A stretch of DNA of 64,000 bases from Edaphobacter acidisoli (GCF_014642855.1 NZ_BMJB01000005.1:1-64000), one strand, 5' to 3'; positions 36,919 through 46,222 are shown, counted from the first letter of the stretch. Notes: generated by a model not told the origin, from the letters alone. Numbers and translations are program-made.

Positions 36919-39900
36919 TTAGAAGCCGAGTTTCAGGGAGAGCTGAAGCGATCTCGGACCACCCTCTTGAAACAGAGGGTTGAGACCACCGAGCGCATTG
37001 TTCAGCATCTCGGTCGACTGGAGATAGATTGGTCCAAAACCAATCAGGGCCGCCGGATTGCCGAAGTTCGGATGATTGAGAGCATTGAATGAATCCACGC
37101 GGAAGTCCAGATGCGCTTTGTCCCGAACTTTGAATGTCCGCGCAACAGAAAGGTCGGCCTGCGCCAGCCGGAAACCCGCAATGTCGTTGCGTCCTTCCGT
37201 GCCCTGCCGCAACGTACCCGGTACAGCAAACGCATTCGAATTGAGTTCCTTGCCTCCGGCTGTCCCAGAGTTCGACACCCAAAGCGGCTGCCCGTTGACC
37301 AGGTCAGGCCGCGAGTACGCAAATCCTCCGGTGACCGATGACAAGGTAAGCACTCTGCCATTGAATGGGAACCCGCTTCGGGCAACAACCACGCCAGCCA
37401 AGGACCAACCTCCCGCAAGTGTTGCAAATGCCCGCAGTCCCGAAGGCGCAGGAATCGCATAGGTGAACGCTCCCGAAAAGCTGTGCCGAACGTCATAGTC
37501 CGACGATGCGTAATCGCTTGCTGCGCTGATTACCGTCCCGGCCACGCCCGCAACGACGTCGTTCGATGAATTATCAAGCGAGTGTGAGTAGGTGTAATTC
37601 AGAAGCAGTTGCAAGGCTCCCGACATTGGTCTGCGATACTGCAATTGAAGCGCGTTGTAATTGGACCACGCCGTATTGCCTGTCAGCAGAAAAGCGCTTG
37701 AGAAATTGGGATTCGGCTTGTATAGCGCTGCCTGCCGCAGGAGCTCGCGGCCTGACTGGCCCACGTAGGTCGCGGTCACCACCTGGCGTCCGCTGAGCAG
37801 CTTCTCCACTGCGGCGTTCCACTGATAGCTTCGCGGAAGTTTGAGATTGGGCGTGAATGCGCTCACCAGCGGATATGGAGGCGACAGCGAAGCAGTGGGC
37901 AGATACCCGCCAGCATCTGCAATTGGCAGAGCCACGTTCAGGGTAACGTCACTGGCCTGTCCAGGAAAGAACGTTGCCACGTCAGCTGCCCTTCCTGTTC
38001 CGAGGTCGTAAAAGATGCCCCAGCCTCCGCGCACGACCAGCGACCCTTTCGCGCCTGGCGTCCAGGCGACTCCAATTCTTGGTGCCACGTTGCTGTACGT
38101 CATTGACCAGAGCGGTGTACCGAACGGTGCCAACGCGATCTCTTGAGGATTATCTACGTTCAGCCACGCGGCGGCCTTGGTCGCTCCATGAGGCGCTGGA
38201 GCGGGAGCCAGTTCCCACCGTAGCCCATACGTCATTGTGATCTTGCTTGTTGCCTTCCATGTGTCCTGTGCATAGAACGAAGTCGAAGTCGTTCGGAACG
38301 ACGAAGGCGCGTTGGTCGTTCCGGTCAACTGCGTCAGCTTCCCATTTTGGAGCAAACCTTTGACCAAAGATGCGGACATCACAATCGCACTCGCATGAGG
38401 CGTCTTGTCGAGAAAGATCACACGATAATCCACACCAAACTTCAACTGATGAGCCCCAACTCCTGTGTTCAGATCGTCGACCAGATTGATCTGCCGCGTC
38501 CGATTGTTGGCCACTGGCCCTAAACCGTAGAACTCCGTATCGAGCGTCTGAAACGAAGCATAGGTATTCGCCTTCGACAGCGTCCCCAGAATCACGCTCT
38601 CATCCACAGGAATGGCGCCGCCAAATGTGTCCTGCGATTGTGTCGCATTCGAACTCTGCGTCGAGTAGTTCGCCCGCAGCGTATTCGCCGTGAACTTCCC
38701 AAACAACATGTTCACCCCACCCGTCAGCGTCTGGGTATTCACAGGTGTGACCTGAATCATGCTCAACGAATAAATCCGCGAATTCGTCATTGACGGCGCG
38801 TAGTTATATCTCGCAAAGAGCGAGAACCGGCTACTCAGGTTGTGGTCAACCCGCAGCGACGTAGCATCGAGCGTCGCACTGTTGGCATAGCTTCCCGTGA
38901 ACTCGCCCGTGCAGGTTGCCTCAGACACCGGGCCATTCGGCTTCGGAAAGGCATTGAGCAGCGGCTCTACCGCAGCAGGAGCCGCGCAGCCGGAGTCGTC
39001 AAGATGAGGCACTACAATCACTCCCGTCTGAGGCAGCCGCAACCGTGCACCCTCATAGGAGAAGAAGAAGAACGTCCTGTTTCGCACCAAAGGACCGCCT
39101 AGATAGCCACCAAAGTCGTTATGTCGCTCAGCAGCACGAGGCCTGCCTGCATGGTTGGCGAACCAGTCGTTCGCGTCCATCGCTTCATTGCGGAAGTAGT
39201 CGTACACCTCACCATGAAAGCGATTCGTCCCCGACCGTGTAGTCAAGATCACTTGTCCACCCGGTGTCCTGCCGAACTCCGGTGCAAACGACGACGTCTC
39301 GATGCGAAACTCCTGCAACGCCTCCACAGAGACCAGGCTGCTCGTTCCGCCCAATGCGCTGAAAGCCTGCGCCGAACCCGTACCCGATGCGCCCGAGTAC
39401 AGTCCGTTGCTGCTCACCCCGAAGTTCGCCGACACGCCATCCACGGTGAAGCTGTTCGCGTCTGTCCTCTGACCGCCGATGCTGAACTGTCCCGGCGCAC
39501 TCCCTCCTGCGGTGCCTGACGGCTGCTGCGCGATCACTACGCCTGGAGTCAGTTGCATCAGCGTGTTGAAGCTCCGTCCGTTCAGCGGGAGGTTAGCAAC
39601 GAACTGCCGATCGATCACCGTGCTTACTGAAGCCGATTCAGTTTCTACCAACGGTGCTCCACCGGCAACTGTCACTGTCTCCGAAGCCGCACCCACCGGC
39701 AGCGTGAAGTTGATCGCCAAAGCAGCTTGTGTATTCAGTACGATGTCCGGTTTGATGATTGTCTTGAACCCGACCTTCGCCACCTGCACGCGATACGGCC
39801 CGGGAGGCAGATTTGGAATGGCATAGATGCCCTCCGAGTTGGTTACGCCCGGATACCTCACACCAGTCGCGTCGTTGACTACTTCAATGTCGGCTCCCAC

Positions 39901-40062
39901 AATCGCTCGCCCATCCGGGTCGAGCACCAGTCCGCTCATCGTCCCATTGGGCGACTGTGCCAGGCAGCCAATCGCAGCAAACAAAAAAATCGCAAGCAGG
40001 CGGAAGACATCATTTGGTCTCACGAACAACTCCTTGACATAGCCGGTGTGAAATCGCTTCAT
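36919..40062 (-). CDS. Oar-type TonB-dependent outer-membrane receptor
   Basis: 1047 residues. A signal peptide ends near CLAQS (about 36). A carboxypeptidase-regulatory-like Ig domain follows (about 40-120, with GIYAIPNLPPGPYRVQVAK), then the plug (LPLNGRSFNTLMQLTPGV) and a large beta barrel ending in LQLSLKLGF with a terminal Phe. Such receptors import large or rare ligands using TonB energy. Being in the operon with the isopeptidase, anti-sigma and sigma factor, it probably takes up the cluster's peptide or signals its presence. No FecA-type signalling domain is clearly visible at the N-terminus. Confidence 0.9.
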   Translation of the reverse strand: MKRFHTGYVKELFVRPNDVFRLLAIFLFAAIGCLAQSPNGTMSGLVLDPDGRAIVGADIEVVNDATGVRYPGVTNSEGIYAIPNLPPGPYRVQVAKVGFKTIIKPDIVLNTQAALAINFTLPVGAASETVTVAGGAPLVETESASVSTVIDRQFVANLPLNGRSFNTLMQLTPGVVIAQQPSGTAGGSAPGQFSIGGQRTDANSFTVDGVSANFGVSSNGLYSGASGTGSAQAFSALGGTSSLVSVEALQEFRIETSSFAPEFGRTPGGQVILTTRSGTNRFHGEVYDYFRNEAMDANDWFANHAGRPRAAERHNDFGGYLGGPLVRNRTFFFFSYEGARLRLPQTGVIVVPHLDDSGCAAPAAVEPLLNAFPKPNGPVSEATCTGEFTGSYANSATLDATSLRVDHNLSSRFSLFARYNYAPSMTNSRIYSLSMIQVTPVNTQTLTGGVNMLFGKFTANTLRANYSTQSSNATQSQDTFGGAIPVDESVILGTLSKANTYASFQTLDTEFYGLGPVANNRTRQINLVDDLNTGVGAHQLKFGVDYRVIFLDKTPHASAIVMSASLVKGLLQNGKLTQLTGTTNAPSSFRTTSTSFYAQDTWKATSKITMTYGLRWELAPAPAPHGATKAAAWLNVDNPQEIALAPFGTPLWSMTYSNVAPRIGVAWTPGAKGSLVVRGGWGIFYDLGTGRAADVATFFPGQASDVTLNVALPIADAGGYLPTASLSPPYPLVSAFTPNLKLPRSYQWNAAVEKLLSGRQVVTATYVGQSGRELLRQAALYKPNPNFSSAFLLTGNTAWSNYNALQLQYRRPMSGALQLLLNYTYSHSLDNSSNDVVAGVAGTVISAASDYASSDYDVRHSFSGAFTYAIPAPSGLRAFATLAGGWSLAGVVVARSGFPFNGRVLTLSSVTGGFAYSRPDLVNGQPLWVSNSGTAGGKELNSNAFAVPGTLRQGTEGRNDIAGFRLAQADLSVARTFKVRDKAHLDFRVDSFNALNHPNFGNPAALIGFGPIYLQSTEMLNNALGGLNPLFQEGGPRSLQLSLKLGF

Positions 40063-40141
40063 CCGGTCTACGGAAACCCTTCGTCTTCTGTATCAGATTT
40101 TTGTGCTTTTCTGTAAGAATTTACCCCACGCCAGCCGCCCC

Positions 40142-41500
40142 CTACGGGTGGTTCGGCTCAATCTTCAGGTATGCGAACAGCAGCGGCTTGCCGCTTGGAT
40201 GCTGACTTCGTCCCTTTGGCTCGACCGTCACAAACACTGCGTCGATTCCGGACAGCGTCTTCGCGTCGTTCGATTTCATCATCCAACGCTTCTTGCTCGC
40301 ATTGTCCTGGTACAGGATTCCAAGACGGACCGCAGTATCACGGTCTGGCCCTTTACGTCCCCACACTTGAAACGTGCTCGTGTCCTTCACCCCAGGCTGC
40401 TGGTCAAGATCATAGGCATAAAAGATCAGAGACTTCGCCTTTGTGTAAAAGACGCGCCCGAAGGGCTTCGCGGTATCACCCGTTTTTGCGACGTCATATA
40501 CCTCGGCGATGTACAAGTCGCGCGATCCCATGAGGTCACGAATGTCGCGGTCATGGTCCAGAATCTGCTGCTCGCGCGTCAATTCTTCATCGCGCCCATG
40601 CAACGACGCCGTCAGATCATTCACCTTCGCTTCGAGTTGCGCCAGACGCCCCGAGTCCCCGAGATTCACGCTTGCTGCTGCATCGAGCTTCTTTTGTACT
40701 GTCGATAATTGCGACTGTGTCTGCTGCAGCTGTTGGTTCGCGGCAGCCTGTTGCGCCGCATTGGTTTGCGATAGCTGGCTGCGATCTTTCGCCGCCTCAC
40801 TCAATTGCTGAGTGAGTTGATTCCGCTCGCTCTGAAGTCGCGCTACATCTGCAGTGCGGGCAGTAAGCTGCTCGCGCAACGCGATAACCTGTGCATCCTC
40901 GTTGCTGTGAACAGGCCCAACTGGAACCGGAGCAATAGCAGGTTGGCTCGACTTAACTTGCAGGGGCTGTTGTACAGGCTGCGTCACCGGAGCAGCCACT
41001 TTCGCACTCTCCGAGCCATGACGAACCCCAGTTCGGTAAAGTGCCACCCCAAGCGCGCCACTCAGCAACACCCCTGCGGCAAATTGCCACCACAGGTGCC
41101 GCCACAACGTATCCCCCGCCGTCTTGCCCGAGCGATCGTGCTCAGGACGAACTCGTCCCTCGCGCTGCTCATCCTCTTTTAGCCGTGCAAAGAGTCTTCC
41201 CTCTGCCGCGGCCATTTCCTCAGAAGTCCACTGTGCAGGATCGTCCACACCATCCATTAATAGAGAAGACCCAGATGCCAGTCTTGGGATTGCCCCCGCG
41301 ACCACGGCCTCGTACTCAGTCAGCCGTTCGCGACATTCCGGGCACTTCGCCAGATGCACGTCCAGCCGCTCCCGCTCTTCTGCGCGCAATGCTCCCGTCG
41401 TCGCCAGAGCGCACAACTCCTCGAACTCTTCATGGCGCTCGTGATGGAGTCCGTTAGGAGGCACGGCTCGGGCTCCTCCATTGGAGCCATTTTCTACCAT
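40142..41500 (-). CDS. Membrane zinc-finger anti-sigma factor with coiled coil and RskA-like C-terminus
   Basis: 452 residues. The N-terminus (about 27-65) is a ZAS-type domain with HLAKCPEC, the HxxxCxxC zinc motif. A transmembrane helix lies near 135-155 and a Gln-rich coiled coil near 205-320. The C-terminal 110 residues (RVFYTKAKSLIFYAYDLDQ, then VWGRKGPDRDTAVRLGILY) resemble the sensor part of anti-sigma-K factors. It should hold the upstream ECF sigma factor at the membrane and release it on a periplasmic signal. It is 7 nt behind the sigma gene and 79 nt ahead of the receptor gene. Confidence 0.85.
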   Translation of the reverse strand: MVENGSNGGARAVPPNGLHHERHEEFEELCALATTGALRAEERERLDVHLAKCPECRERLTEYEAVVAGAIPRLASGSSLLMDGVDDPAQWTSEEMAAAEGRLFARLKEDEQREGRVRPEHDRSGKTAGDTLWRHLWWQFAAGVLLSGALGVALYRTGVRHGSESAKVAAPVTQPVQQPLQVKSSQPAIAPVPVGPVHSNEDAQVIALREQLTARTADVARLQSERNQLTQQLSEAAKDRSQLSQTNAAQQAAANQQLQQTQSQLSTVQKKLDAAASVNLGDSGRLAQLEAKVNDLTASLHGRDEELTREQQILDHDRDIRDLMGSRDLYIAEVYDVAKTGDTAKPFGRVFYTKAKSLIFYAYDLDQQPGVKDTSTFQVWGRKGPDRDTAVRLGILYQDNASKKRWMMKSNDAKTLSGIDAVFVTVEPKGRSQHPSGKPLLFAYLKIEPNHP

Positions 41501-41507
41501 ATCCCGC

Positions 41508-42200
41508 TCACTTCGCTCCTAAATTTCGCCCAAAGATGCCTCGCCGCATCTTTTCCAGACCTCGATAGTAATGGTTTCGGACGTTTCCCAGTGTCTGCAC
41601 CATTTCTCGCGCGATCTCCTGAAGCGTATACCCTTCATAGAAATAGAGCTCTAACACTCTGCGTTGGTCACGCGAAAGCGACCCCTGAATCCTCTCCAAC
41701 TCGTCGTGCCCGATCAAGGCTTCCATCGATTTCTCATAAGAGACGCCATCAGAAAACCCCGTTGAATCTTGCAACTCCAGGTGGTCATAGAAATGGTGGC
41801 TCGCCAGATAGCGCCGCCGGTCGATGGCGCGATGATATGCAACCTGCACGATCCACGATCTCGCGCTTCCACGCGCCGCATCGAAAAGGTCAGCCTTGCG
41901 GTAGAGGAACAGGAATACCTCCTGCACAAGATCGTCCGCCTCGGCGGCATCTCGCAGAATCCGCAGTCCCACCGCCCTTACTATCCATGCATAACGGCGG
42001 AAGAGCGTACCAAGCGCCTCCTTATTGCCTCCGCAAAGTCTTTCAAAGAGAATGTCATCCGTGGCGTTTTCTATACTCTCGAAACCATTCTCGTCGCAGG
42101 AGGGATTTCGTGACGAGGCTCTTGACTCTCGATCGCTCCCTACAGAAATGTCGCTAGATGATGCGTCGGGGAAGATGGAAACCGAGTTCGGATTCATCAT
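41508..42200 (-). CDS. ECF-type RNA polymerase sigma factor
   Basis: 230 residues. Region 2 is at about 58-125 (LFRRYAWIVRAVGLRILRD, then ADDLVQEVFLFLYRK) and region 4 at about 165-220 (RDQRRVLELYFYEGYTLQEI). The first 50 residues are polar and could be mis-started, with later Met or GTG as alternatives. First gene of the leftward operon sigma, anti-sigma, receptor, isopeptidase. It probably directs transcription of this operon, and perhaps of the RiPP genes. Two palindromes within 100 nt upstream may bind the XRE proteins at 42336 and 42689. Confidence 0.9.
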   Translation of the reverse strand: MMNPNSVSIFPDASSSDISVGSDRESRASSRNPSCDENGFESIENATDDILFERLCGGNKEALGTLFRRYAWIVRAVGLRILRDAAEADDLVQEVFLFLYRKADLFDAARGSARSWIVQVAYHRAIDRRRYLASHHFYDHLELQDSTGFSDGVSYEKSMEALIGHDELERIQGSLSRDQRRVLELYFYEGYTLQEIAREMVQTLGNVRNHYYRGLEKMRRGIFGRNLGAK

Positions 42201-42259
42201 CCCTCCTATCGTCGCGATGGCATCTGTGCTTACGCGCTGCGATCAACAAATCAATAGGC

Positions 42260-42299
42260 CAACTATAGTTTCAGCTTCCTGAATAAGCAACTATAATTG
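42260..42299. promoter_or_regulatory. Two CAACTATA palindromes between sigma factor and XRE genes
   Basis: CAACTATAGTTT (42260-42271) and CAACTATAATTG (42288-42299) are near-perfect palindromes, 28 nt apart centre to centre. The third copy, CAACTATAGTTG, is at 42641. They sit in the divergent promoter region of the ECF sigma gene (start 42200) and the first XRE gene, so a repressor bound here could control both. Confidence 0.65.
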
Positions 42300-42335
42300 C
42301 TGTTTCAAATTGCGTATCTTAGCAACGATATTCCC

Positions 42336-42620
42336 ATGCCAAAGCGCGTGGGAGCAGATATCGAACGAAGATTTGATACGCCCCGAAGAATGTTTGGCTT
42401 AGCAATCACAAGACTCCGCATTCTAAGAAAAGAATCGCAATTTGAAGTCGCTGCTGCGGTCGGATGCGGCGAGGGCTACCTCAGAAGCATCGAACAAGGC
42501 AAAGAAAATCTGACCTTCGATTTGGAATACGCCATCGTTGATTATCTGGGAATGCTGCCTATGAGCAAGTTTTGGGCATATGCAGAAGACTTGGCGAAGA
42601 AAGAATCTCTCCATTCTTGA
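42336..42620 (+). CDS. Small XRE-family DNA-binding protein, first of a tandem pair
   Basis: 94 residues from ATG 42336; a longer frame begins with TTG inside the palindrome and is less likely. A full helix-turn-helix fits about 20-80 (FGLAITRLRILRKESQFEVAA, given in part, then GYLRSIEQGKENLTFDL). The end is charged (FWAYAEDLAKK). It is a paralogue of the next gene, with identical spacing to the palindrome upstream. Likely an autoregulator and possibly a repressor of the sigma operon; the latter is inferred. Confidence 0.75.
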   Translation: MPKRVGADIERRFDTPRRMFGLAITRLRILRKESQFEVAAAVGCGEGYLRSIEQGKENLTFDLEYAIVDYLGMLPMSKFWAYAEDLAKKESLHS

Positions 42621-42640
42621 GGGAATGCGAGAGAATACGG

Positions 42641-42652
42641 CAACTATAGTTG
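42641..42652. promoter_or_regulatory. Perfect palindrome CAACTATAGTTG upstream of the second XRE gene
   Basis: A perfect 12-bp palindrome, followed by CTGTT as is the copy at 42288. It starts exactly 353 nt after that copy. Its centre is 42.5 nt before the chosen start of the second XRE gene, the same as for the first. Confidence 0.7.
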
Positions 42653-42688
42653 CTGTTATCGAGCCCGATCCGCTCAGACCATGATTGG

Positions 42689-42970
42689 GTGGGCAAACCC
42701 ATTGGACCAGTCAATCGCCGCAAATCGAAGACGCCCAGCGAAGTCTTTGGGCGCGCGGTGACAGAGCTTCGGCTCCGGGCAAAACTCTCCCAGGCAAATC
42801 TGGCTGCTTCTCTGGGATACAGCGTCTATTACCTCGGGAAAATTGAGCAAGGGAAAGCGAACGCTAGTTGCGATGTGATGGCTGCCATCGCAAGATACTT
42901 CGATATGTCCATCGGGCATCTATGGCTGTATGCGGAAAAACTTGCGAAAAGAAAGGCCAGCCGCAGTTAG
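42689..42970 (+). CDS. Small XRE-family DNA-binding protein, second of a tandem pair
   Basis: 93 residues from GTG 42689. This start is chosen because it aligns residue for residue with the ATG of the first copy (23 residues to the FGxA motif in both) and keeps the same distance to the palindrome; the TTG at 42650 is an alternative. The HTH includes FGRAVTELRLRAKLSQANLA and YYLGKIEQGKANAS. The end (LWLYAEKLAKRK) mirrors the first copy. The ribosome site is poor, so expression may be low. Confidence 0.65.
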   Translation: MGKPIGPVNRRKSKTPSEVFGRAVTELRLRAKLSQANLAASLGYSVYYLGKIEQGKANASCDVMAAIARYFDMSIGHLWLYAEKLAKRKASRS

Positions 42971-43030
42971 AGTGTCGAGACATTGCCACTCGGAAAATTC
43001 GTCTGTGCACCAGCCTCCGCAAGTGGCACA

Positions 43031-43906
43031 ATGTCTCCAATGAAGTCCGCCGTACAGAGCGACAACCGGCGTCACGGCCCATCGCCGATGGGCGGATGGA
43101 AAGTCATCTCCATCCTGGCCGTCAGTGCGGCAGCAGTTCTCACCGCAATTGTCCTCACCCGCAGGTTTGATTTCACCACAGCCGCTCTGCTCTTCGGGTT
43201 CGTCGCGTTGTGTACCGTAGCTATCCTGCACGCTCGTTTTCTTATCCTTGCCCACAGGGAACACCGGAACACTACCACCTTCCTCGAACGGCGCAACGCC
43301 GTCGAGCTCCGTCACGCAGAAGAAGCCCGAGAGAAGAGCCTCGCGCTCGCTCGTTCGGCTTGGCGAGAGGCAGACGCTCTGCACAAAGCCACGCTCGCCC
43401 TCACCGAAGATCTCCGCATGAACTCAGTGCTGGATACACTGCTCGACCTGCTCCACCAGCAGATTCCCTATGAAGCCGCTCAGGTGCTGCTGATCGAAGC
43501 TGGTCCTAGAATGTTTCTTGCCAGGGAAGCCAGACCGGGAGGCCCCAACAACCCCTTGTCTCCCACCCCAGACACGCTCAACTTCACCGGCTACTCCGTC
43601 TTAGAACAAGCACTCGCAACTCCCAACGGCCTCCTCATCTCCGACACCCTCGAAGAGAAGCTTTGGAAGAACATTGCTTCTGGCAACCCAGTTCGCTCCT
43701 GGCTCGGCATTCCTCTCTCAGCATCGAACCAAGTCATCGGTATGCTCTGCGCCGCCAACTCAACTCCAGGCCATTTCACTGCGGAACACTTACGAATCGC
43801 CCGTTCTCTCGCTGCTTCCTCGGCACTGGCCATTCAAAACGCCCGCCTCTACGAATGCTCGCAAATCTACGCCGCCGAACTCTCCCGCCGCTCCCATACC
43901 GCTTAG
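43031..43906 (+). CDS. Membrane-anchored GAF-domain protein, probably a sensor kinase that lost its kinase domain
   Basis: About 291 residues from ATG 43031; the frame is open from 42983. Two transmembrane helices (about 26-45 and 52-72) precede a short coiled coil (RHAEEAREKSLALARSAWRE) and a GAF domain (about 125-275, with SWLGIPLSASNQVIGML and IARSLAASSALAIQNARLY). In sensor kinases the next segment is a HisKA domain, but here the frame stops right after LYECSQIYAAELSRR. Downstream DNA is decayed. So it is most likely a truncated sensor; it may still sense a ligand. Start uncertain. Confidence 0.7.
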   Translation: MSPMKSAVQSDNRRHGPSPMGGWKVISILAVSAAAVLTAIVLTRRFDFTTAALLFGFVALCTVAILHARFLILAHREHRNTTTFLERRNAVELRHAEEAREKSLALARSAWREADALHKATLALTEDLRMNSVLDTLLDLLHQQIPYEAAQVLLIEAGPRMFLAREARPGGPNNPLSPTPDTLNFTGYSVLEQALATPNGLLISDTLEEKLWKNIASGNPVRSWLGIPLSASNQVIGMLCAANSTPGHFTAEHLRIARSLAASSALAIQNARLYECSQIYAAELSRRSHTA

Positions 43907-44214
43907 CCAAATAGTCCAGGCAGGTTCCTTCCCGGGTTTGGTGCGCTTCGCAGATACCGTCGCCTTTGGCTCTGACTCAGGAACCGGCTCGATCAATTCC
44001 GCCCAGTTGTTTCTCGTGTTTCCTACCTTGTCGCTTACGCGAATCTCTTCATTCTTCTCAAAGTAGCGGCGCAGCAGGTCAATGACACAGGTTACTGTAT
44101 TGAGGCCCAGTGGCTTTGTCATTCTGAAGCGGGCACGCCAACAGGCGCGGGATTAGCTGATAATGCATCTCGTCAGAGATGACCTGAAATGGTTTACATT
44201 GAGGGCGAATCGCT
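43907..44214. other. Gap after the truncated sensor
   Basis: A minus-strand frame (43790-44122) looks partly protein-like but overlaps the GAF gene and has no motif I know. The stretch probably contains the junction where foreign or deleted DNA meets the sensor gene. No RNA gene or repeat is seen. Confidence 0.35.
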
Positions 44215-44774
44215 TTGTACGGTGAAGGTACACGGGACGAGGCCAGCGGCTGTTGCTTACACGTAAACAGTGGAGAAGGAAGCAGAGTAGCAACAGCAGA
44301 GAGGCTCAAAGGTAAGGTGAAGAATGTCAGCCCGACGGTCCTTCTCTACATGACAGAATCACTCAATTCCTTTCGAGGGGCATCCTACCTCGGTTCTGCG
44401 GTGATGTTTGGTGTAGCCGCAGAGACTGCCCTCTTGGCATTGAGGGATGCTGTTCACAGCGCACTTGATACCCAGCAGAAGAAGGACAAGTTCAAGGCGG
44501 ATACGAACGGAAGGCCCGCGAAACGTATCTATGTCGAGATCCGCAAGCGTTTGGATTCATTGCTGCGTCAGATTTCATCCGATCTGGGAATGGAAGATAT
44601 CAGCGCTGAACTTACAGGTATCTTCGATTTAATCCGGAAGACGCGGAACGAGGCAGGTCATCCAACCGGCCGAAAGTTGAGCGGGAAGAAGCTTTCGCTC
44701 TCCTGTAGCTTTTTCCGTTGTATTGTGACGCTGCCTATGCAGTTGTGGATTGGCTCGCCAGCAATCCAATTTGA
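44215..44774 (+). pseudogene. Frameshifted DUF4145/HEPN-like gene
   Basis: The frame gives a helical protein with SYLGSAVMFGVAAETALLAL and RKTRNEAGHPTGR, a pattern of DUF4145-type proteins whose helical bundle resembles HEPN. After GHPTGR a single-nucleotide deletion moves the true continuation to another frame, which reads VEREEAFALL, a TAG stop, then LFPLYCDAAYAVVDWLAS and ends at TGA 44772. One frameshift and one nonsense codon make it a clear pseudogene. The 5' end also lacks a good start. Such proteins occur in defence and toxin contexts, but no partner is left here. Confidence 0.75.
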
Positions 44775-45296
44775 GCGGATACGGACTCTGACATCAACGC
44801 CATGCCGTTCAAGCTCGGCGGATGGACGTGCCCTGGTATTCACCGAGAAGCCAAGAAACAAGCTGTATCCCTGGGGATGCCTAGATATAAAAACGGAATC
44901 CCAGATATTTTCCCTTCGAACAATCCCAGTTTTATTTTCTCCTTCGCGGGGAGATGTCCGGTTGATAGCGCAAAGCGCCGCGCGAGCGGGCCAACGTTCG
45001 CCTGCGAGCCAGGAGCCAGAGGATTGGTCACGGTGAAGACGGTTCAAGACCGACTACTTGAAGCGCAATTAACTTCCGAGGGAACACATTTCGGTTACCC
45101 TGTTGGCGACCCGAGACCGCAGCAAGTTGGGATTTTAGACGGCTCGTTTGCAATGCAGGGAGGAAGGCTGTTGCCGCTCTTCTCATTTTGTTTTGAGAAT
45201 AGCTGCACCTGTTTACGCCGACCTTCGTAAGCAGAACGCATAGCAACGAGCTCCTACGATCTCCAAATAGGCCTCTCGGATCTTGGAGAGCATGCG
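44775..45296. other. Non-coding or decayed stretch
   Basis: About 520 nt between two damaged genes. Reading frames on both strands cover the region but overlap each other and show no family features, repeats or structured RNA I can identify. Confidence 0.35.
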
Positions 45297-45835
45297 ATGA
45301 AAGCACCTCGAGTATTTCTGTGGTTTTTTCTGATCTGCGGTGGCCAATGCTTTTCGGCAACTGCCCAAAAGCGGCCCGCACCCGAACCCCAACCATGTAC
45401 CTATGCCAAGGACCATAAAGTCACTGTCTCGGATACGGACAAAGACGTGAAGGTGCCTCTCGCCTATTTGATTCCGTGCATACAGGATCTGCTGGGACAT
45501 GCACAGGATCAGTTAGCCGAGGACTCTAAGGGCAAACCGGTCGGCGAGGCCCCTCCTCCGCTCAGCACTGTCGAATTCGACTTCCAAACCGTCAGTCGCT
45601 GCAGTCAAGGCTGTCGAGCAGAATCCTCTCGTGAAAGGGTCCGAACGGCGAGAAGCTCTCACACCGGAAAATAGTCGTTACTGTTGCCTTTGAGGTCGAT
45701 AAGACGTTCAATAACGATCTGGACTTCACGAAGATCATCGTTGTAGGCCCCGAGGTCAAATACAACCCCGAGAGAGACGACGTCCAGACAGTAAAGCTCA
45801 CTTTTGAAGATGTTGACAAGCCAGCCGGCACTTAA
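45297..45835 (+). pseudogene. Frameshifted small secreted protein, unknown family
   Basis: It begins with a signal peptide (MKAPRVFLWFFLICGG, ending near ATAQ) and continues in one frame to about FDFQTV. A protein-like continuation, SVAAVKAVEQNPLVKGSE, is in the next frame from about 45592, and a third segment with KIVVTVAFEVDKTFNNDLDF in the third frame runs to the stop at 45833. Two shifts are thus needed to restore one protein of about 178 residues. The final segment is beta-rich with many Asp. Sequencing error is possible but two shifts close together favour decay. Confidence 0.6.
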
Positions 45836-45904
45836 TCGTGCGTAAGTTATGAGCATGTCGCCCCTCCCGCGATATTCTTTCTTGGTATTTCTGGAGACAG
45901 TGAG

Positions 45905-46195
45905 ATGAGCGATCTAGCGGTAGTAACTCTTTCGGATGGGCGGCTGCAGACTTTCTATGTCGATGATGCTGGTGTGCTGTGGTCCAGATGGTAAGTCTTC
46001 GGAGAACCATCGGACGTTTGGCAACCCAAAACGAAGGTTGAACCCTCACCAGGCATCGTCACGAATGTCGCGGTGACGACGACTCCCCAGGGCGACGTGA
46101 CCGTGCTGGTCACCCGGCGGGATGGGACGTATGTCGTTTCGGTCAAACCGGGACCAGATCCGAATGCAGGGTGGTCCGATTGGCAGATTGTATGA
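45905..46195 (+). pseudogene. Small beta-propeller-like protein with an internal stop
   Basis: From ATG 45905 the frame reads MSDLAVVTLSDGRLQTFYVD and stops at TAA after WSRW (45992). The same frame then continues with protein-like sequence (VFGEPSDVWQ, then VAVTTTPQGDVTVLVTRRDG) to the TGA at 46193. The repeat pattern, with Gly-Asp-x-x-V-x-V and Trp-ending blades, looks like one or two propeller blades of a PLL-type lectin or sialidase-like fold. A single nonsense codon separates the halves. Readthrough is possible but decay is more likely in this neighbourhood. Confidence 0.55.
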
Positions 46196-46222
46196 GGCTC
46201 TGCGAACTCGATATGGCTTTCA

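Noticed and set aside
43790..44122. 110-codon minus-strand frame over the end of the GAF gene
   Set aside because: Partly protein-like but no family, no ribosome site and long overlap; kept only as a note.
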